Source: Clavelina lepadiformis (lineage: Eukaryota > Chordata > Ascidiacea > Aplousobranchia > Clavelinidae). Taken from it: DNA of 64,000 nucleotides. Under the pieces are notes generated by a model. It worked only from the letters and a program-made list of their open reading frames with translations, had not been told where the DNA came from and ran no database searches. This document shows positions 12,088 through 27,100 of this stretch, in pieces. The position numbers and the translations under genes are program-made. Each line of letters begins with the position of its first letter. Position 1 is the stretch's first letter. The stretch spans positions 22,072,001-22,136,000 of the forward strand of contig NC_135240.1 in assembly GCF_947623445.1 (NCBI RefSeq), read 5' to 3'.

Positions 12088-15000
12088 GTAATTACCTACA
12101 AAACCGCAAAACGTCTCATTTGAAAAGACTCTCGAGACCAACATCTTTGACATACAGTAATAAAGGATACAATTTGTCGACCGTATTTCTTTGAACATAA
12201 ACTTAATGGACTTATACTTTGAACTTAATGGTTCACCTCCTAGCCAACAAGCTTGCCGTTCCAGGACTCAGAGTGGTAACCAGGTTAATTTTCCTGACTC
12301 GGGTCAAATATTTTATGTCGGTAACTCAAACCAAGTCATTTGAAAATGAGATTCAAGTCAACTTGATGAAAAGAATTACTATCGTGACTGACCGACGTGA
12401 CAACACTGACCCATACCACCGTACAGTAAACGTTTCCAGAAGGATTTAGGGTTGTGCTGACTAGCTTGTCGAAACACTTGCTTACCAGGTGCTATTACTG
12501 CTCATCATGCTATGTACAAAGTCAGCAAACTTAGGAATGATGGCTTGTAAATTGTTTTGGGCTTGTAGCCTAATTGAAGATCTAACATAAACTTGACGTA
12601 GGTCTAAGCTACTGGTTGTCTTCTAGTAACTTAAGCACTTACAGGGCCTCTAACGGGATAAAGATTAATCAATTTCTGATCAATCTCAAGATTTTTGGTT
12701 TTTTCCCAGAAACAATTGAGTAACTTTAATTTTTCTGGGTTATTCGTATGTATCTCTGCACCGGAGGACTTCAATGTCGTGTCCTAGAGAACAGGAAGCA
12801 CAATTAAATTAAGAAATCAGTAAATCTAAGGAAGCTAGAGAACCCCAGAGGATTTAAAGAAATCGGGAACAATTTATTGCCATAGATCACAAAAGTTTAG
12901 GTCAGTAGCTCCCCAACATGTTTTGGATGTCCATCTAGCAAAGGTAAAAGTGTTTTGGCAGACAAGAAGTAAAACCTAGGCTACAGTTGTGAAAAGATTT
13001 GTTACCAACGTCAATTAAATATTTCGATGTTATCTGTTTATAGTTCAAGAATCAATGCAAACGTTCAAAGTTTATCAAAATAAGGCAGTTGTAACAAGAT
13101 CAATGCAATCCACCACTTTTTTTCGTTATTGGCGCAGTGTGAACGAAAATTCAGTAGCCTACTGATTTAGACTTACAGTAGTTGTTAATAGCATCCGCTA
13201 ATGCACGGGAAAAGGCGATAAAACCAATAAAACGGCTTAAAACAAGCTTTAAAATAACGATGATGTTAAATTGTTGAAATAACTAGCACAGCCACTAAAC
13301 TCATGAAAACAGAAAAACGTTCCAAGGTAATATATCTAGTATGATGTAGGTCTAATTGAAATTAAAGCTGTCTGAATGATGAATGTGTCGAAAAGTGATT
13401 TGCTTTATGACACTACACAGTTAGACCCACCATAATCCATACATGGCGGTTTCGATAAGCATGGCATAGAGTAGGCTATAGACTACGGTTTCTAATTTGT
13501 CCCTATTAAGCTTTAACTTGCCATTGTTTCAATTTCAAAGCGCTAACTTTGTAAATTACAGTACAGAGTTAATTAAGTGTAATTTAGAAATAAATATTCA
13601 ATAACCTTCAAAACTTTTGGGTTCTGCCTGCTCGAAGAGTACGAAGCCATTAGATATTGCATCAAATAACCGACTATACTCAACACCTATGTATTGTAAC
13701 TTATATGTTAATATTCCACCGTGTCGAATCACGCATCTCCAGTAAAGTTTTTCACGACATGAATAGATACAACGTCATAAAATGCAACTCATATTTTTAA
13801 TTCTGCCGCATTCCCATCGTGGTTAATGCCATATTAGTCTGCGGTGAGTTAGCCAACGTTTTATTTGATATAAATTTGATATGATGACCCGCTGCAAAAC
13901 ACTATTGGACGTTTAAATGCTTTTTTACTTTACAAGATATATTTCAGGCCTTATATTGACATATTGTTTGCAGCACACAGTTCGGGAACCAATGTTCAAG
14001 GTAGGACCGTTCCTTTGTTTAAATCTTTTGACCAATTTCTGAAACATGTTTTATGATATAGGCCTAGATGATTCGTGATGTAGAGAAACTTTTACAGCGT
14101 AAGCCAAGTGTAAAACGAAACCGCTTTTGACCATATTTTGGTGTAAACTCAATGGTTGTTTCAAATGAGGTAAGAGCGTTTACGTAGTTATCCGAGATAT
14201 GGATCTGGTACCTTTACCTTCATTGATTTTACCCAAATACGTATTTTTCCAAAGCTTTTTCATCTTTGCCGACGTGCAAATGCTTGTGTAATTTTGCATA
14301 AGACACTGCAAGAACATTTAACAAAGCGAAATGTACTAAAGGCTATATCTTAAATCCGCTGGAAGGAGTGCGAGTAACAAAATAGCTTTATCATGCTCTT
14401 AGTATCCATGCTACCTCATATTTTTGGTAAACATACAATTGTGCTTTTGTAAAGATCCTTAAGAAGCCTTTTAAAACTAAGAAGCATAGTTTGGTTTGGA
14501 TATGAAAATTTGATTCTATACAAATGACACGCTATTTAAACATGTACTTTAATAAAGTCAGCTAAAATAGTCCAGAAACTTGTCGAACAAGATAATCATA
14601 TAGTATTATAGGAAACTGTCATGTTGTGTGTATACCGCATGCGACGCATTTGCTTGAGATTCCATACTATGTGTTTAATAATATGTTTAATCCTGTCTAC
14701 GTTGGCAAATGCTTACGTAACCGCCGTACACATAATCCATTTGGTTTAAGTCTAATTACCATTTTTAAACTGTTGAAAAATAAAAATGTTGTTGTCAGTT
14801 GTAGTTATTTATGACGTAAAGTCAGCAGAGCTAGCCACATGAGCCAATTGGCGGAAAATTTCCTTAAAGTTATGTACTCAGTGTTTACTGTACGGTAGCT
14901 ACAATAAGCGTAATACTTATATACTCTAAGTTTTCTTATGGTAGAAATATATCGTAAATTTTTATACTAAGACTCATAAAACTTGCGTAACAGATTGTAA

Positions 15001-15185
15001 CCAATTTATAATTGGCAACATCCACGAGGTGGGAGCAGAGAGTAGACTAAACAAAAGTCGCTTGCATTTTTTTTATTTTGAAGGGACCACTCTGATTCAT
15101 TTTTTCACAATTGCTGAAGTAGCGGTAGATGTGTCTGGAAGCTCAGTCGTGCGCAGGTAATCAGTGCAGCGCGTATGAGAGGAAA

Positions 15186-18100
15186 ATGACAAGAACAAAG
15201 CAAACGAAGCCAAGACATATTGTGGAAAATGACAAGACAACTGAAGGTAAGAGCGATTCAAATTTTTATTATTTCTTTATAATAATTGGTAATTTTATAA
15301 CTAGTTTAATAATGTTACTAAATCTGCGTTAGCGTATATTTAGTATTTGACATGAGCTGAGTGACGTTGATGAGCGTTGATTTTTAAATCGTGGAAGATA
15401 TCTTTATTTGCATTTGATCATTTGAAGTGTTTGACAAGTATATTGCTATCCTATTTATTGCGCATGCTTCAAGGCATGATTTGTCTCCGTCTGTCGAGTA
15501 TATTTAGGATCGAGTTGATCTACGCGCATGATGGAAAGGGTTGGGGAAATTCTTCCTAATATGTACCGGATGGTAAATATTTGAAAAATGATTATTTTGA
15601 TCTTTTGCATACGTTGAAGGAGAAATGTATGCTCAGTCTTTTTCTGCTAACTATCCACTTAAAAGTTTACTCAAAATTTTCTCGTCATTTCGTTCACAAA
15701 GAACGACCAGTCTTGTTTACGCTCGTCAGATGTTAACAATCCTCCTTTTCCACGAAACAACCTCCTACTCAGTTATTCTATAGAACAGGATGTTTCACCT
15801 CTGTAATTAGGGACGTTGGTCAGTGACTGGTGCGTAATCATTGTTTTTTTGTAAATAATATTGTTGGTCCAGTGATCTAATATATGAAATAAATGGCTCA
15901 TGGCAGCTCATTTTAAAATCATGTTTTTTCATTGTCGTATTTTTTAACAAACTATAATGTGGCCTATACTGTGATGCAGATGTAACATTTTCGAAAATTC
16001 CCAACCATGAGGTATTCTTTGTACTGCACAGTACAACGCTGCAATTGTTGTATTAGAAACAGTTGTTACTTAACTATCTTTGCAACAAAACAAGGTTTAG
16101 CTCGATGGGCGACCGAACATCAGTACATTAATTGCATCCTAATCATTGTTTTCCACTTTTAACTCCACTTGACTAGCCTATGTTTGTGGTCCAATCGTCG
16201 CCGGACTTCTGTGAATCTTCCATGACGTCATGGTTTTGCGTGAAAATTACAAGTTTTAGATTCACTGAAGCGGTCTTGAATTGCATGTGGTAACTTTATC
16301 ATGGCAAAACAACGAAAAACAAAGTATTCTGTCTGGTAGATTTGCACACATTTTCCAATGATGTAAACTGTTTTAGCATTAGCCCTAAATTGTTCTTTAG
16401 TCTTTTTATGGCTATTCAATTATACCTTGGGTATCGGGCGTGGGCAGACGATTAGGGTAGGGTATTTCAACTTTTTCGATTATTTTTCCCAGGGCTTATA
16501 AGGTAATAGACTGGATCATACGAGACGATGCCAATTAAGCTGTATTTAATTGTGGCCTTTACGATATTCGAAGAACCAAGTTTGTCGGACTTGCGCTGTA
16601 GCCATTTTTGCACGTTTCATAACGCGCACGGACAAGTTGGTTTATCGTTTTTAACCACATGTGCTGTTGAATTTGTGGGATTCCAGATTTTTTTGTTTCA
16701 CACATAAAATTTTTTTATTACGTCCCAATAGCTTGACTCCATGCCATCATCGTCGATGTATCTTTCTCATAAACGCTACGTTTTAAATAACACCCAACAC
16801 GAGAAAATATTTCTATGTTTACACACTGGGGTTACTTCCCTAACGCTAGCTAAGCAATAAAACTCTTGTGGCTGTGGTTGTACCTTTGTAAATAAATCCG
16901 ACTAGTTACGTGTGCTTAGCTGTACATATGCGTGTTTCCTAACTCTGCGAGCCGGACGCATATTGCTTTGATTGATATAATGTGAGCCGTTTTGGTTAAA
17001 TAGCGCGAATACCCCTACGATCTACGACGTGTTGCCAGTTTATAAAACATACAAATATTTACTGAACTCAATAGACAAGCCGTGTGTTGCGAAGTATTTT
17101 TTCCCGTCGTTTATTCCATAGAAACGTTGTTTTTGCACAAAATACTACGTCGCCGCTGAATATCATTGCTTTGCTAGTTCAAAAGAGATTAAGCAACGGG
17201 TACAGACTTTTGGTGTAAGTACTCCTGTTAACACTGTTGTTGGTGTTTACTTGTAAACTCATCGCTGAGGTCATGGGTTGAACTCGGCACAGTACATGAC
17301 ACGGTAGCGCTTAGCACAACTGTTTGACAACAGAATTTGTCGCCGGGCGGCACTTTGCAATTAACATGTAAAGGACACATTATACATAGAGGGGCCTAAG
17401 GTAGTTTTTTGCTCATTGCGTTACCTTAATGTAAATTTGTTTGCACTTTCAACTCTATTTGGTGTGGAATATTGGGTAGAAAATTTTTAGGCAAATTAAC
17501 AACTCGTTCAAAACTGCAATAAAGAATTGGCAAAAATCTGTTTGACAAACTTTTAAAAACATGGACCCGTGACTTTGCGGATGCCTATAAATCAGCAATT
17601 TAACTTTAATGATTCACGGCTTTACAATAGTCATCCGAAACAAAACGACCGGGATTTCGGTTTATTATTGCTATAACCGTACTTTGAACAGACTTGCGTT
17701 AATTTGTGCTGCTCGATACGCTAACGGCGGAATTCACAGTTATAGAGATTGCCCAGTGCACAAGTTACGTTAATATGCGGCACACCTTTGGATGCCGAGG
17801 TCGCTTGGCTTGATAGTGCAAAAGACTATTTTTATCTGATTCACCGGGTTGCAATCAGTCATGAATGCTGTCCTTGCTGCTGATAATTAATGCAACGGCA
17901 CTGATTCATAGCTTTTATAGCTGCTACACGTATCATGAACATATTTGGCTTTTTGGTTTGTAGTATACATTAGCCTACAAGCACACTGACATATCTATTC
18001 GTAATTACATTGCTCAATTACTCAATATATACTGTCAATAGCTACAAGTTATCCTAAAAGTTGTTTAAAGGTTTCACCGACCTGAAAAATAATGACATTT

Positions 18101-21100
18101 TTGTTTACAAAATTGTTATAATTAAATGTCAAATTCGTCGCTGGATTCTCCGACTTTACAACATATAATTAACTATAATCAGAACCAGATTTTAACCCGT
18201 GAGTTTTGAGACCTTTTGAGCAAACAAGTATTACATAAAAAATAATAAATAACGTCAATCACTGATACAAGTCTTGTCTGGATAGAGATTTATCACTACA
18301 TGGTTTTAAGGTGATATTTAGTGTTCCCGGCTAAGGCCAAAGTAATGTTTTTACTGAGAACTTTGCTTTATGCTGTAAAGAGCCCAGTTTACGGTGTATG
18401 ATTCGGGGGTTAGGGATCGAAATGATGATTGTCTGACGCCAATTTCTTTACTTTACCTAAAGCTTTCTCAAGGTCGCCTGGTGCCCTGCATAATCGTCGT
18501 AACGCTTTTAGGGCCTTTTTAGAGCTGTCATGTGATATCTGGTCGTTCAATTTACCTCCGCACGTAGCAGGAAACTCAACTAATTTAAACAATCTGGACC
18601 TTTCTGCGGTTGGAACGTTGTTTGTGCTATCCCTACCCTAGACTGCTTCCACATCGGTCGACTTAGCAATATTTTCGCCTTTTCTTTTATTTTCCTTTCG
18701 CGCGTTCGTTTACCGCAAGCCACAAACGTCGCCCCTCGCTGTTTATTGCCATAACAACGCACGTGGCCTTCAACATCACTTAGGCTGTCGCCGTTGACCT
18801 AAGTGAATTAAGGATATCTGCTTGGTTGAAGACAAAAACACTTTTACTTCTTGTCTTGTGCTTTTCTGTGGGATGCGACTTGTAATGTAACGCGGCATGT
18901 TCATGTGTCTCTTATGTATTATGTTCTCAGCTTGTAATGTAAGCCGTTCATATAAGTTTTTAAAAGTAATTTGGCCAGTTTTGGCGGCCGGTTGTTGAAT
19001 TAGTTTATTTCACCACTTCTTCTTTTCTTCTGCCGATGACTATACATGTGGATCGAGAAATTCTGGGATTCTATTTATAATTAGGAACAGTAACAATTTA
19101 TGATTCACTGCGATGTAATCACTCCCACACCTTACGTATAATGACGTGCAATGACAATGATTCGGAAAACGAAAACTTTCAAGGGAGTGTTCCTGCCGTA
19201 GTTTAATGAAAAACTCGAGGATTTTTTATTTCAAAATTTGTCCAATTACAGTATTAAATCACCCTGAGCAGAATTAATCTGTGTTATGTTTAGTCACACT
19301 CAGCGTAGGTGTTAAACTGAATATAATGTGTTATATTAGTTACTTATCAAAATGTTTGATTAATGATAGGGAAGTAACGCTAGGTGGAAGTAATGTTGTT
19401 AAAACGAGGGGGCGAACTCTGTCCTAAAACTCTCCTTAGGATGGTTGCCTGTATCATTCCATCTATCCCACGTTTTACGTCACAGGTTTAAGGAAGCTAA
19501 ACACAAGCGCACTTCGAAGCCCTAATACATCACATGAGCAGTCTAATTGCGACATTAATTTTGCTGTTTCATTAAAGCACTGAGTAATGATATTCGTTGC
19601 ATATAACCTATCTGGTACTCCACTTTCATTTCATATTACAGCTAGTGCAAGCGTCTTTGGGGTTTGCGTTTATGAGACGAATTGTTTTGTGATAAATGCA
19701 GGCATTTCATCGAAAAAGTGATTACTCATTACGTGAGCAATTGATGTTTCTCTCTCCCTAAACCACTTTCCACGTCTTGGCAATATATCGTTGATCGTTT
19801 CGAAGCTTGAGCCGTGTTTTAGCAGGAAACGTTTCTTGTCCTTGATATTGAAACTTCCTTAGGCCTGCTTAAAATTAATTAATTAAACTTTTCCCCTCAA
19901 ATCACACACGCGTGCATTTACTGAAAAAATCTTCAATTTATAAATTAAAGTCGTCATATACAGTCGTAAACTGCACGCAGGACCTTTTTCATAAAGTTTG
20001 TAATTGGAAACGCATCTTGGGAATTTTGGAAAGAAGTAATTTTTTCCACTAACTCTTCACTAAAACGTTGAGTGCAATATACATAGCTTGTCAAGCGACA
20101 ACAGCCTATTTTTCGCAGAACCCTTTTGTCAGCAGGCGCCGGTGCACTCCCTATACGTCGGAAGTACCAGTAGGAGCGAACGAGATTGCGTTATCGTAAT
20201 ATTAAATAAAGCTGTCTTCAACAACACCCAATTTGATGTTATTTGAAATCCCTTGGAAAAACCCGCTTCGTGCCTACCCTTTACAAGGTGGTCTGGTCGT
20301 CCAATGTTTGGCAGCATAGAGTGCTCTTTTAGGGCCCGCAAGTTAACCAAAAGACATATAATTATCCGGATATTATACATCGCTCGTTGCTAGTTATTGT
20401 GTGACTGGATACCCAGTTATTAGTTTAAACGAGAAATGAGCATTTGTACATCAATTAACGCTTTTGTTGTTTTTAATTTGTTACATGCGTTCATATCATG
20501 TCGAGTTTATCATCTGCTTTGAGGTTAAAATATACTTTGTACCTTAGTTGTGTTAGCCTGCGATAAAACAGTTTATTATTTAAACAATTTACTTTATTTG
20601 TTCTTACCTTAGATCAGACGTGGGCAAACTGCGGCTCGCGAGCCGCATGCGGCTCTCCGGCATGTTTTTTATGGCTCTTCTAGTCGAATCGTAAAATTCC
20701 AAAATATTGTAAAGGCTACCAAGAGTACCGTTTATGAAAGTTTCTCTGTAGTTTTTCTTTATTTAGGCCAGGATTTCGTTTATGACGTAACACTAGACAT
20801 CGATTCCGACATTGTTTTCAGGTATAGATTCTATACTCTATGGCAAAGGTTGTCAAAATGCACCTCACCAACATGTTTTTATGGGTCTTTTAGTTAAAAA
20901 GTAATATCCCAAAATGACTACTAATAGTATAATAACCAAATTGACAATCATTACTGATTTTGCGGCTCGCTGGTGTTTATATTTTTCCGCAAGTGACTCT
21001 TTCATTGAACAAATTTTCCCACCCCTGCCTTAGATCATTGTAATGTCTTTGAAGTCAATGGGAACTTAAAAAAGTCACAAGCAATTCTGCTTGCTTTAGT

Positions 21101-24100
21101 TTATATATGCGTGTTAATGGAATGCAACCGTAATGAAAGAAGCCGACCAAAAACAATTTACACTTTACAGTTACTCGTATTAAGTTGCAATGTATCGATA
21201 ATCGAGACCGTTTACTCATCATTTTAATTGCTACCGGTTGCTAAGCTTGTATTTGGAAGTGCTATGCCCATATCGAAGAGAATTTTGGCAAACAGCATTT
21301 TACATGATGTAACAACTTATAAATGCTAAAGGTGTGGTGTGGTGATTGCTAACGCTTGAAATTACTGCGACTGATTCCAGACTGACAGTAATTAATTAGA
21401 TGGTAATTGCTCTTATTATACATAGTTCTCTGTCATTTGGGCCGGGCAGCCAAATGTATCAAGCGCTACGTAATTCTACAAAAATAGTTTTCTCCAGAAA
21501 CACTTAAACGGTCAGTAAGCCCGCCAATTTTCATCCTAAATGCACAGCAAACTAAAACCAGTTCGGCGACCAACCTAAGAGAAAGGTATAGGCTTTACTA
21601 AATGCTTTTTTCTTTCAGGAGGACTTTCACCCACAAGTACTTCTTCGTACGATGATGAGTGCAATTTAAGCGACGATGAAATGCAAGAAATCCCTAATTT
21701 CCCAGAAGCAGTAAGTACAAGAAGTATTGTTCAGTCTCTGGCTGCTGAAACCAACTGTAATTGACCAATGTTGCAGCTTAATCACTACACGTTAAGGTTA
21801 AATCTATTATAATTAGGCTATTATTTTTCATCAATATTAACCTATAACTTATGTGTTAACATGCTTTAATCGAAAAAGCTTAAAAAAGTTTTGCCTTTTT
21901 GTACGATTGAAAATGATATACCGATCTAATTGTCCAGGTATCTACCTCCAGCAAATGCTGTCAATCAAATGGGGAAGAATTTCCAAAAAATTTGGAAGAG
22001 AATCCCAAAGAGGCGTTCATAACCGAAAGGCCCGAGCAAGGTAGGTCGATTGATTATGGTGGAGTGACCAGCTAATATTGATTTAGTCATGTTTTATACT
22101 CGTCCTTAGACTATGAAAGTCTTTGAGCGCGTAATCTTAAAAATGGGTGGACCCCGCCTTTCTGATGTATAAGCACGAATCGTTTGTTCAACCGCTTTAG
22201 TGGTCACTAGTTATTTGTTTACCTCATGATTGCCTTTCTGCCTCCTTTGTCTTGTTTGTTAGCCATCCAGGCAACGGCTGTAATAATTTACTTTCGTGGC
22301 TTTATTTAGGCGAACATTTTATGTCAGAAAAACTAATTCAGCCGCGGAAAAGTTCAACAGCAGAAGAAACGACCTTCAGGCCGCTATCTGCGTCCCCATC
22401 GTGTACTAACACACAGCGCTTTAGTTTTAGTCCAGAAACGGTACACGAACAGACAACATCAACTTTATATGAAAAAAGCCATGGCAATGCCCGACATCAG
22501 TTTTGTTCAAAGTTCAACAGAACAGCGGAAGATACCCTAAACAAGAACTCTGAAAATGACGAAATCTCTTTCGAACAATTCGGCAAAGCGTCACTTAGCC
22601 CCGACGACGTTTTACTGCATAGTGGCAATCTTCACAAACACCCTGAAAACAAAATCGCTCCAAATGCTGGAGTTAATTATCGTGAAGAAGATGTTGCCTT
22701 GCCGAAAAATGGTTATTTCAACAATACCCAATCACTTGAAAGACCATTGAAGCAGAATCCTGAACGTTTTCAGAGCGATCCCAAACAGTATCAAATGTTT
22801 TCCTCGGCCTCCTATTACCTTAATACATTAAAAGAAATGATGCAGAATAACCAAGCTAATAAGAATGGGACAAACCAGGTCGATATTTGGAGTTTGTGGG
22901 CAAATGCCGCTCGCAATGTCCCGCACAAAATACCAGAAAATTACGAAAAATCTCATCTCTTTCAAAGATATTTCGCACAATTAGCCGAGAGGTGGAACTC
23001 TTTCATGGCAAGACAGTTTGCTAAACCCGAATATATGAGATACCATCCATACTTACAGGCCGACAGACATACCCAAGCTAGTTCCAAGCAGTCCCCCATT
23101 CCAGAAAACTCGCTAAGATCCGACCCCAAAGAAACAAACTACGGTGATAATCACAACACGGTCAATTGTTTGAGTCCCGAAGCTGGTTCAGTATCATCTC
23201 CGTTGTCTGATGTTGCTATTTCTCAAGAATTACTCAAATCAAGTGAAGTCTTATCACCAAAGGAAGTTAACCAAAGTACGGAAACTGACAAACGCGATGA
23301 GGAAAAGTGTGAAAATGCAGATCTCTCACCGCTTACTGAAAATGGTGTGCCAATAGTTTCAAAGACAAGCAACAGTTTTTCATTTTCAAATAGTCTTTCT
23401 TCTCCCAATGTAGTTGCACAAACAGACAGTCCTCGGCCAAACGAACCACCAACTCTATTTTTATCGACTTCTCCTCAAGGTGATAGTCACCCCAATCTTG
23501 CAGATCAAATTAATTCTCTTGTGCCATATCATCCATGGCAGTCTCCAAACTGGATGGGCTTCAGTGCTACCAAATCCGATAATTCTCCCAGCTATCGTTC
23601 ACTGCCTCATACACCAACCGAAAAAACAACTTCTTGCAACCAATTCCTGTTGGATACCAAAACAGCCCAGTTCGATCCTGACATTCTAAGAAGAAAATCT
23701 GTTCCCGCTGAAAATATCAAATCTCCTGCCATTTCCACATCCATTTCTACTCCCAGTATAAACAGTAACTCCCCCTCCCCCGTTAGCATCCCTCCACAAA
23801 GGAAATTCTCGGCTCCTGTTGGTCCAATGAAAAACTCTGACATCTTTAACCAGCGTGCCTTAGAAGACATGCGAAGGCACTACAGCGTCGTTCATCCACC
23901 TTTTGTACCTCAGTGGTTCGGAAGTGCGTTTCCAGCGAATCAAATCGCTTCTCCCACATTTGCTGGAATCCATTCCCCTCTTACTTCGAACGCAAGCAAG
24001 CCACAGATGTTTTTTCCATCACGGATGCCCATCATCCCTCCTAACGGGTTTCCATTGGGGGGCGCTTTATCCCCTCAATCCGCTCAGACTTACTCTACGG

Positions 24101-27100
24101 CTCAGCACCCTTACAAGTCTGATTTAACAAGCCAGCTCCAGTCCACCAGCGGTAAGCTTTCCCGACGGACAAGAACCCGCGGTCCTCCCATCGACAGCGT
24201 CCACGCCGCAATAGTTCGCGAAGCTAAAGAGCAATTCAAGGGACTGGATCCAGAAAACATGTACATCCAGTGCCCGATATGTCAGAAGAGGATCAAACGT
24301 CTTTATCACTTCCAGCGACACATGCGAATCCACACCGGCGAGAAAACTCACCAGTGCCCGTGCTGTCAGTACAAGTCGGTTCGCAAAGACAACTTGAAAA
24401 GTCACATGAAGACTCACGAGAAACACACTTTGGAAAACAGCAGAAAAGGCAGCAAGGCCAACTTTCAGCAAAGCAGGAAAGCTGAAAGCTTAAACGCAGG
24501 GAGCCCGAATAATGAAGTAAGAGAATCGAGCATAAACGTCCCAGTAAAACCAGCTGACCACCTCACTGATGTTCCTTTGGTGGCAGGTGAGTTAAATAAA
24601 ACAAGTAGGTCGTCCCCCGGCGCAATTTCAAACCAGCCTTCTAATTCGGCGCGCTGGAAAGAAATACCTGATTGGAGGTTTCGTTTCAATCAGCCGTTTT
24701 ACAATCCATACGGAATTCCACCGTTTTCGACCAATTTTAAAACCGATTTCACCCAAACAACCATTCTAAATGGAGACGTTGGTAACAAGCTAAAGCGCGG
24801 ACCAGATGCTGCAAACGTTACTGCTTCATCACCTAATTTTCTACGGTCACAACAAACCAGCGCGTTTGACCAGAAAGCAGAAAATGGTGGCCGGGTCACG
24901 GAACGCCGGACTCAGATTAATGCGTCGGCCGAAGACGGGTTAGCCACAAGCCGGCGAATTTCTGCAACTTCCCCGACCATCTTAACAAGCAAAGCTCAGA
25001 CTGATAACAAAGCGCTTGGCAACGACGGCAACCTTCGAGACTTGCTTTCCAATTCAAACCAAGAGAGAGCAGCAAAACGGCCAAAAATCATGTTGAACGG
25101 ACGAAGTCTTGACACGGAGGAGCCTCCCCTAACCAATACAAACCAAAACAACAACAACAACAACAACAGAAGGAAAAGTTCCATTTTCCCGGAAAGCGCT
25201 TTTAGGCCGATTTCTACTTTCCAGACTGAGCAACGGGATGTGCGATCGACAGTTTATCCTATCCCATTTCTCCCGATATATTCAAGCAATCAGTGTCTTC
25301 CGAAAGCTGATCAAACTGATCAGTACAAATTAACCGAAAAAGGAGCGATCCCTAGTAACCAGTCAATAGAAAATAGGTCAGTTCTTACTCATAATTTTAA
25401 CATTTAAAGTACGTCAGGAAATAATTCCATTGATAACAAACTGTAGAAAACTTATAAATCAGTGCTGCTATGTCGTGTACGCCCATATGTTTATCTTCGG
25501 CTAAACTAGTAATTAGCGTCCGTGGGGCCAAAATCATCAGTTGGACTTTTTTCGTTGACACAAGTGTTCTGTTTACAGAAAATTCGAATCCGGAGCTTCC
25601 GCCACCCTGGCAGGTCTGGCAGCCGCAGCGGCAGCGGCCACCATGAAGTCTCAAAATGGTTCCAAGTGCCCTGACGGTAAAGATAATTTTATACGGTCTT
25701 TGTAGTCCGTTTTAATCAAAACGTTCATATAATTTAGTCACGTTCTTATAGACCTTCAGGTTCAGGTACCTACTAATTTTCAGCATATTTTTGAGCCATT
25801 GGCAACCTAAAACCCTTCGTAATTGTTATTTTCGGACCGTACGCTTGGTCAAAATCCCACAAAAATATACTTATGTGCCCCGGGACAAGATTATCAATGT
25901 ACAAAAATCGCCGAAACGAAGCACATATGTCTTTACTTTATTTGGCTGACATTAATTTTCCTTTTGTCCAACCAGTTGGTAAAACTCATGTTGTTAAACG
26001 CTTTGAGTTTTACGCCTAATTTTAGGGTTTATGAGTTCTATAGATGACAAAATACTTTGGTGGTTATACTGGTTGACGTTGCGGCTTTGTATGATTTGTT
26101 TATTTCAAAACTTCCTGTTTTATTTGCATTGGCGCACATGACTCATAATAAGCTTTCCGTTACGAATCAGCCAGTGAACTCACCCAATCCTCTTATATAT
26201 CTCTCGGGTGTGTAACTCCTTTTTCCCGGTTTGATCCTTTTGTTGTTTTTAAAACAATTCTTGTTGTTTAATATGAACCCAGAATTGTTTACCGAAATTA
26301 GCCAATTTCCAGGAAACGATTTGGTTGTAAGTTGGCGTTCAGAATAACGATCAAACATTTCCACCTTATTTAACCTTTACATTTCAAAAATTTAAATCTT
26401 TAGGTGGTTGATTTAACGTTTCAATTGCTTAACTATTTTCTCGAGAAAAATGCTAGGTCCCTTGTCGTAGAACAAGATTTCTTAATCTGATCGCAACGTG
26501 TAATTTTGGGAAAACTGTTTCATGTATATCGCCACGCGTTTTCCTGTATTGCGCTTAGACCTTTGTGAAAAACAAATTTGATTACCGGCTACAGGCGACG
26601 GCACATGAAAACTCCCAATCAGCATTTGAATGGTGAAAAGGAGCATTTTATGTGATCTGCAGAAACAAAGGCACCACAGCATCACCCACTTGACTTTGCG
26701 ACCGCATCTACCAGTCTCCAGGTCGGACTCATAAGGCTGAGAATGCGCGTAGTTGGTAATTTACATCTCACAAACCTTGCGACTTTCAAACATTAAATAA
26801 TAGCTTCTAATTGACGAATACATTGAGAAACAGCGACACCCGATCATTGGCCAACACACCGGGTCCTAATTAATACCATAATGACAAGAGTTGTCAATTT
26901 ACGCAAGCGCAGCGCTTGTTCTTGGAGGTTTCAGTCGCTTGACCACCAATGCAATCCGCTTATATGCTCTTGAAGCCATCCATATACTTGTAAATAAACT
27001 TCAGCTTATTTCAAGAACAAAGCTTAATGAAAAAAATGTCCCTTTTAATCTTAGCTTCTTGCAGTGAAATCAAAGTCGCCATTATTTTGCTTCGGGGATG

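Larger units (their letters stand above)
9465..15185. other. Intergenic region without a recognisable gene
   Basis: It separates the divergently transcribed CYLD and zinc-finger genes. Open frames here (for example 9761-10051 and 12219-12449) have no motif, no partner exon and no biased codon use that I can see. The only structured elements found are the two hAT-type insertions at 10759-10926 and 11527-12087. The part near 15000 should hold the zinc-finger gene promoter, but no TATA/initiator signal stands out. Confidence 0.5.

Noticed and set aside
12230-12420. Repeated ACTCAAGTCA-like words resembling another transposon interior
   Set aside because: No terminal inverted repeats or target duplication could be located.
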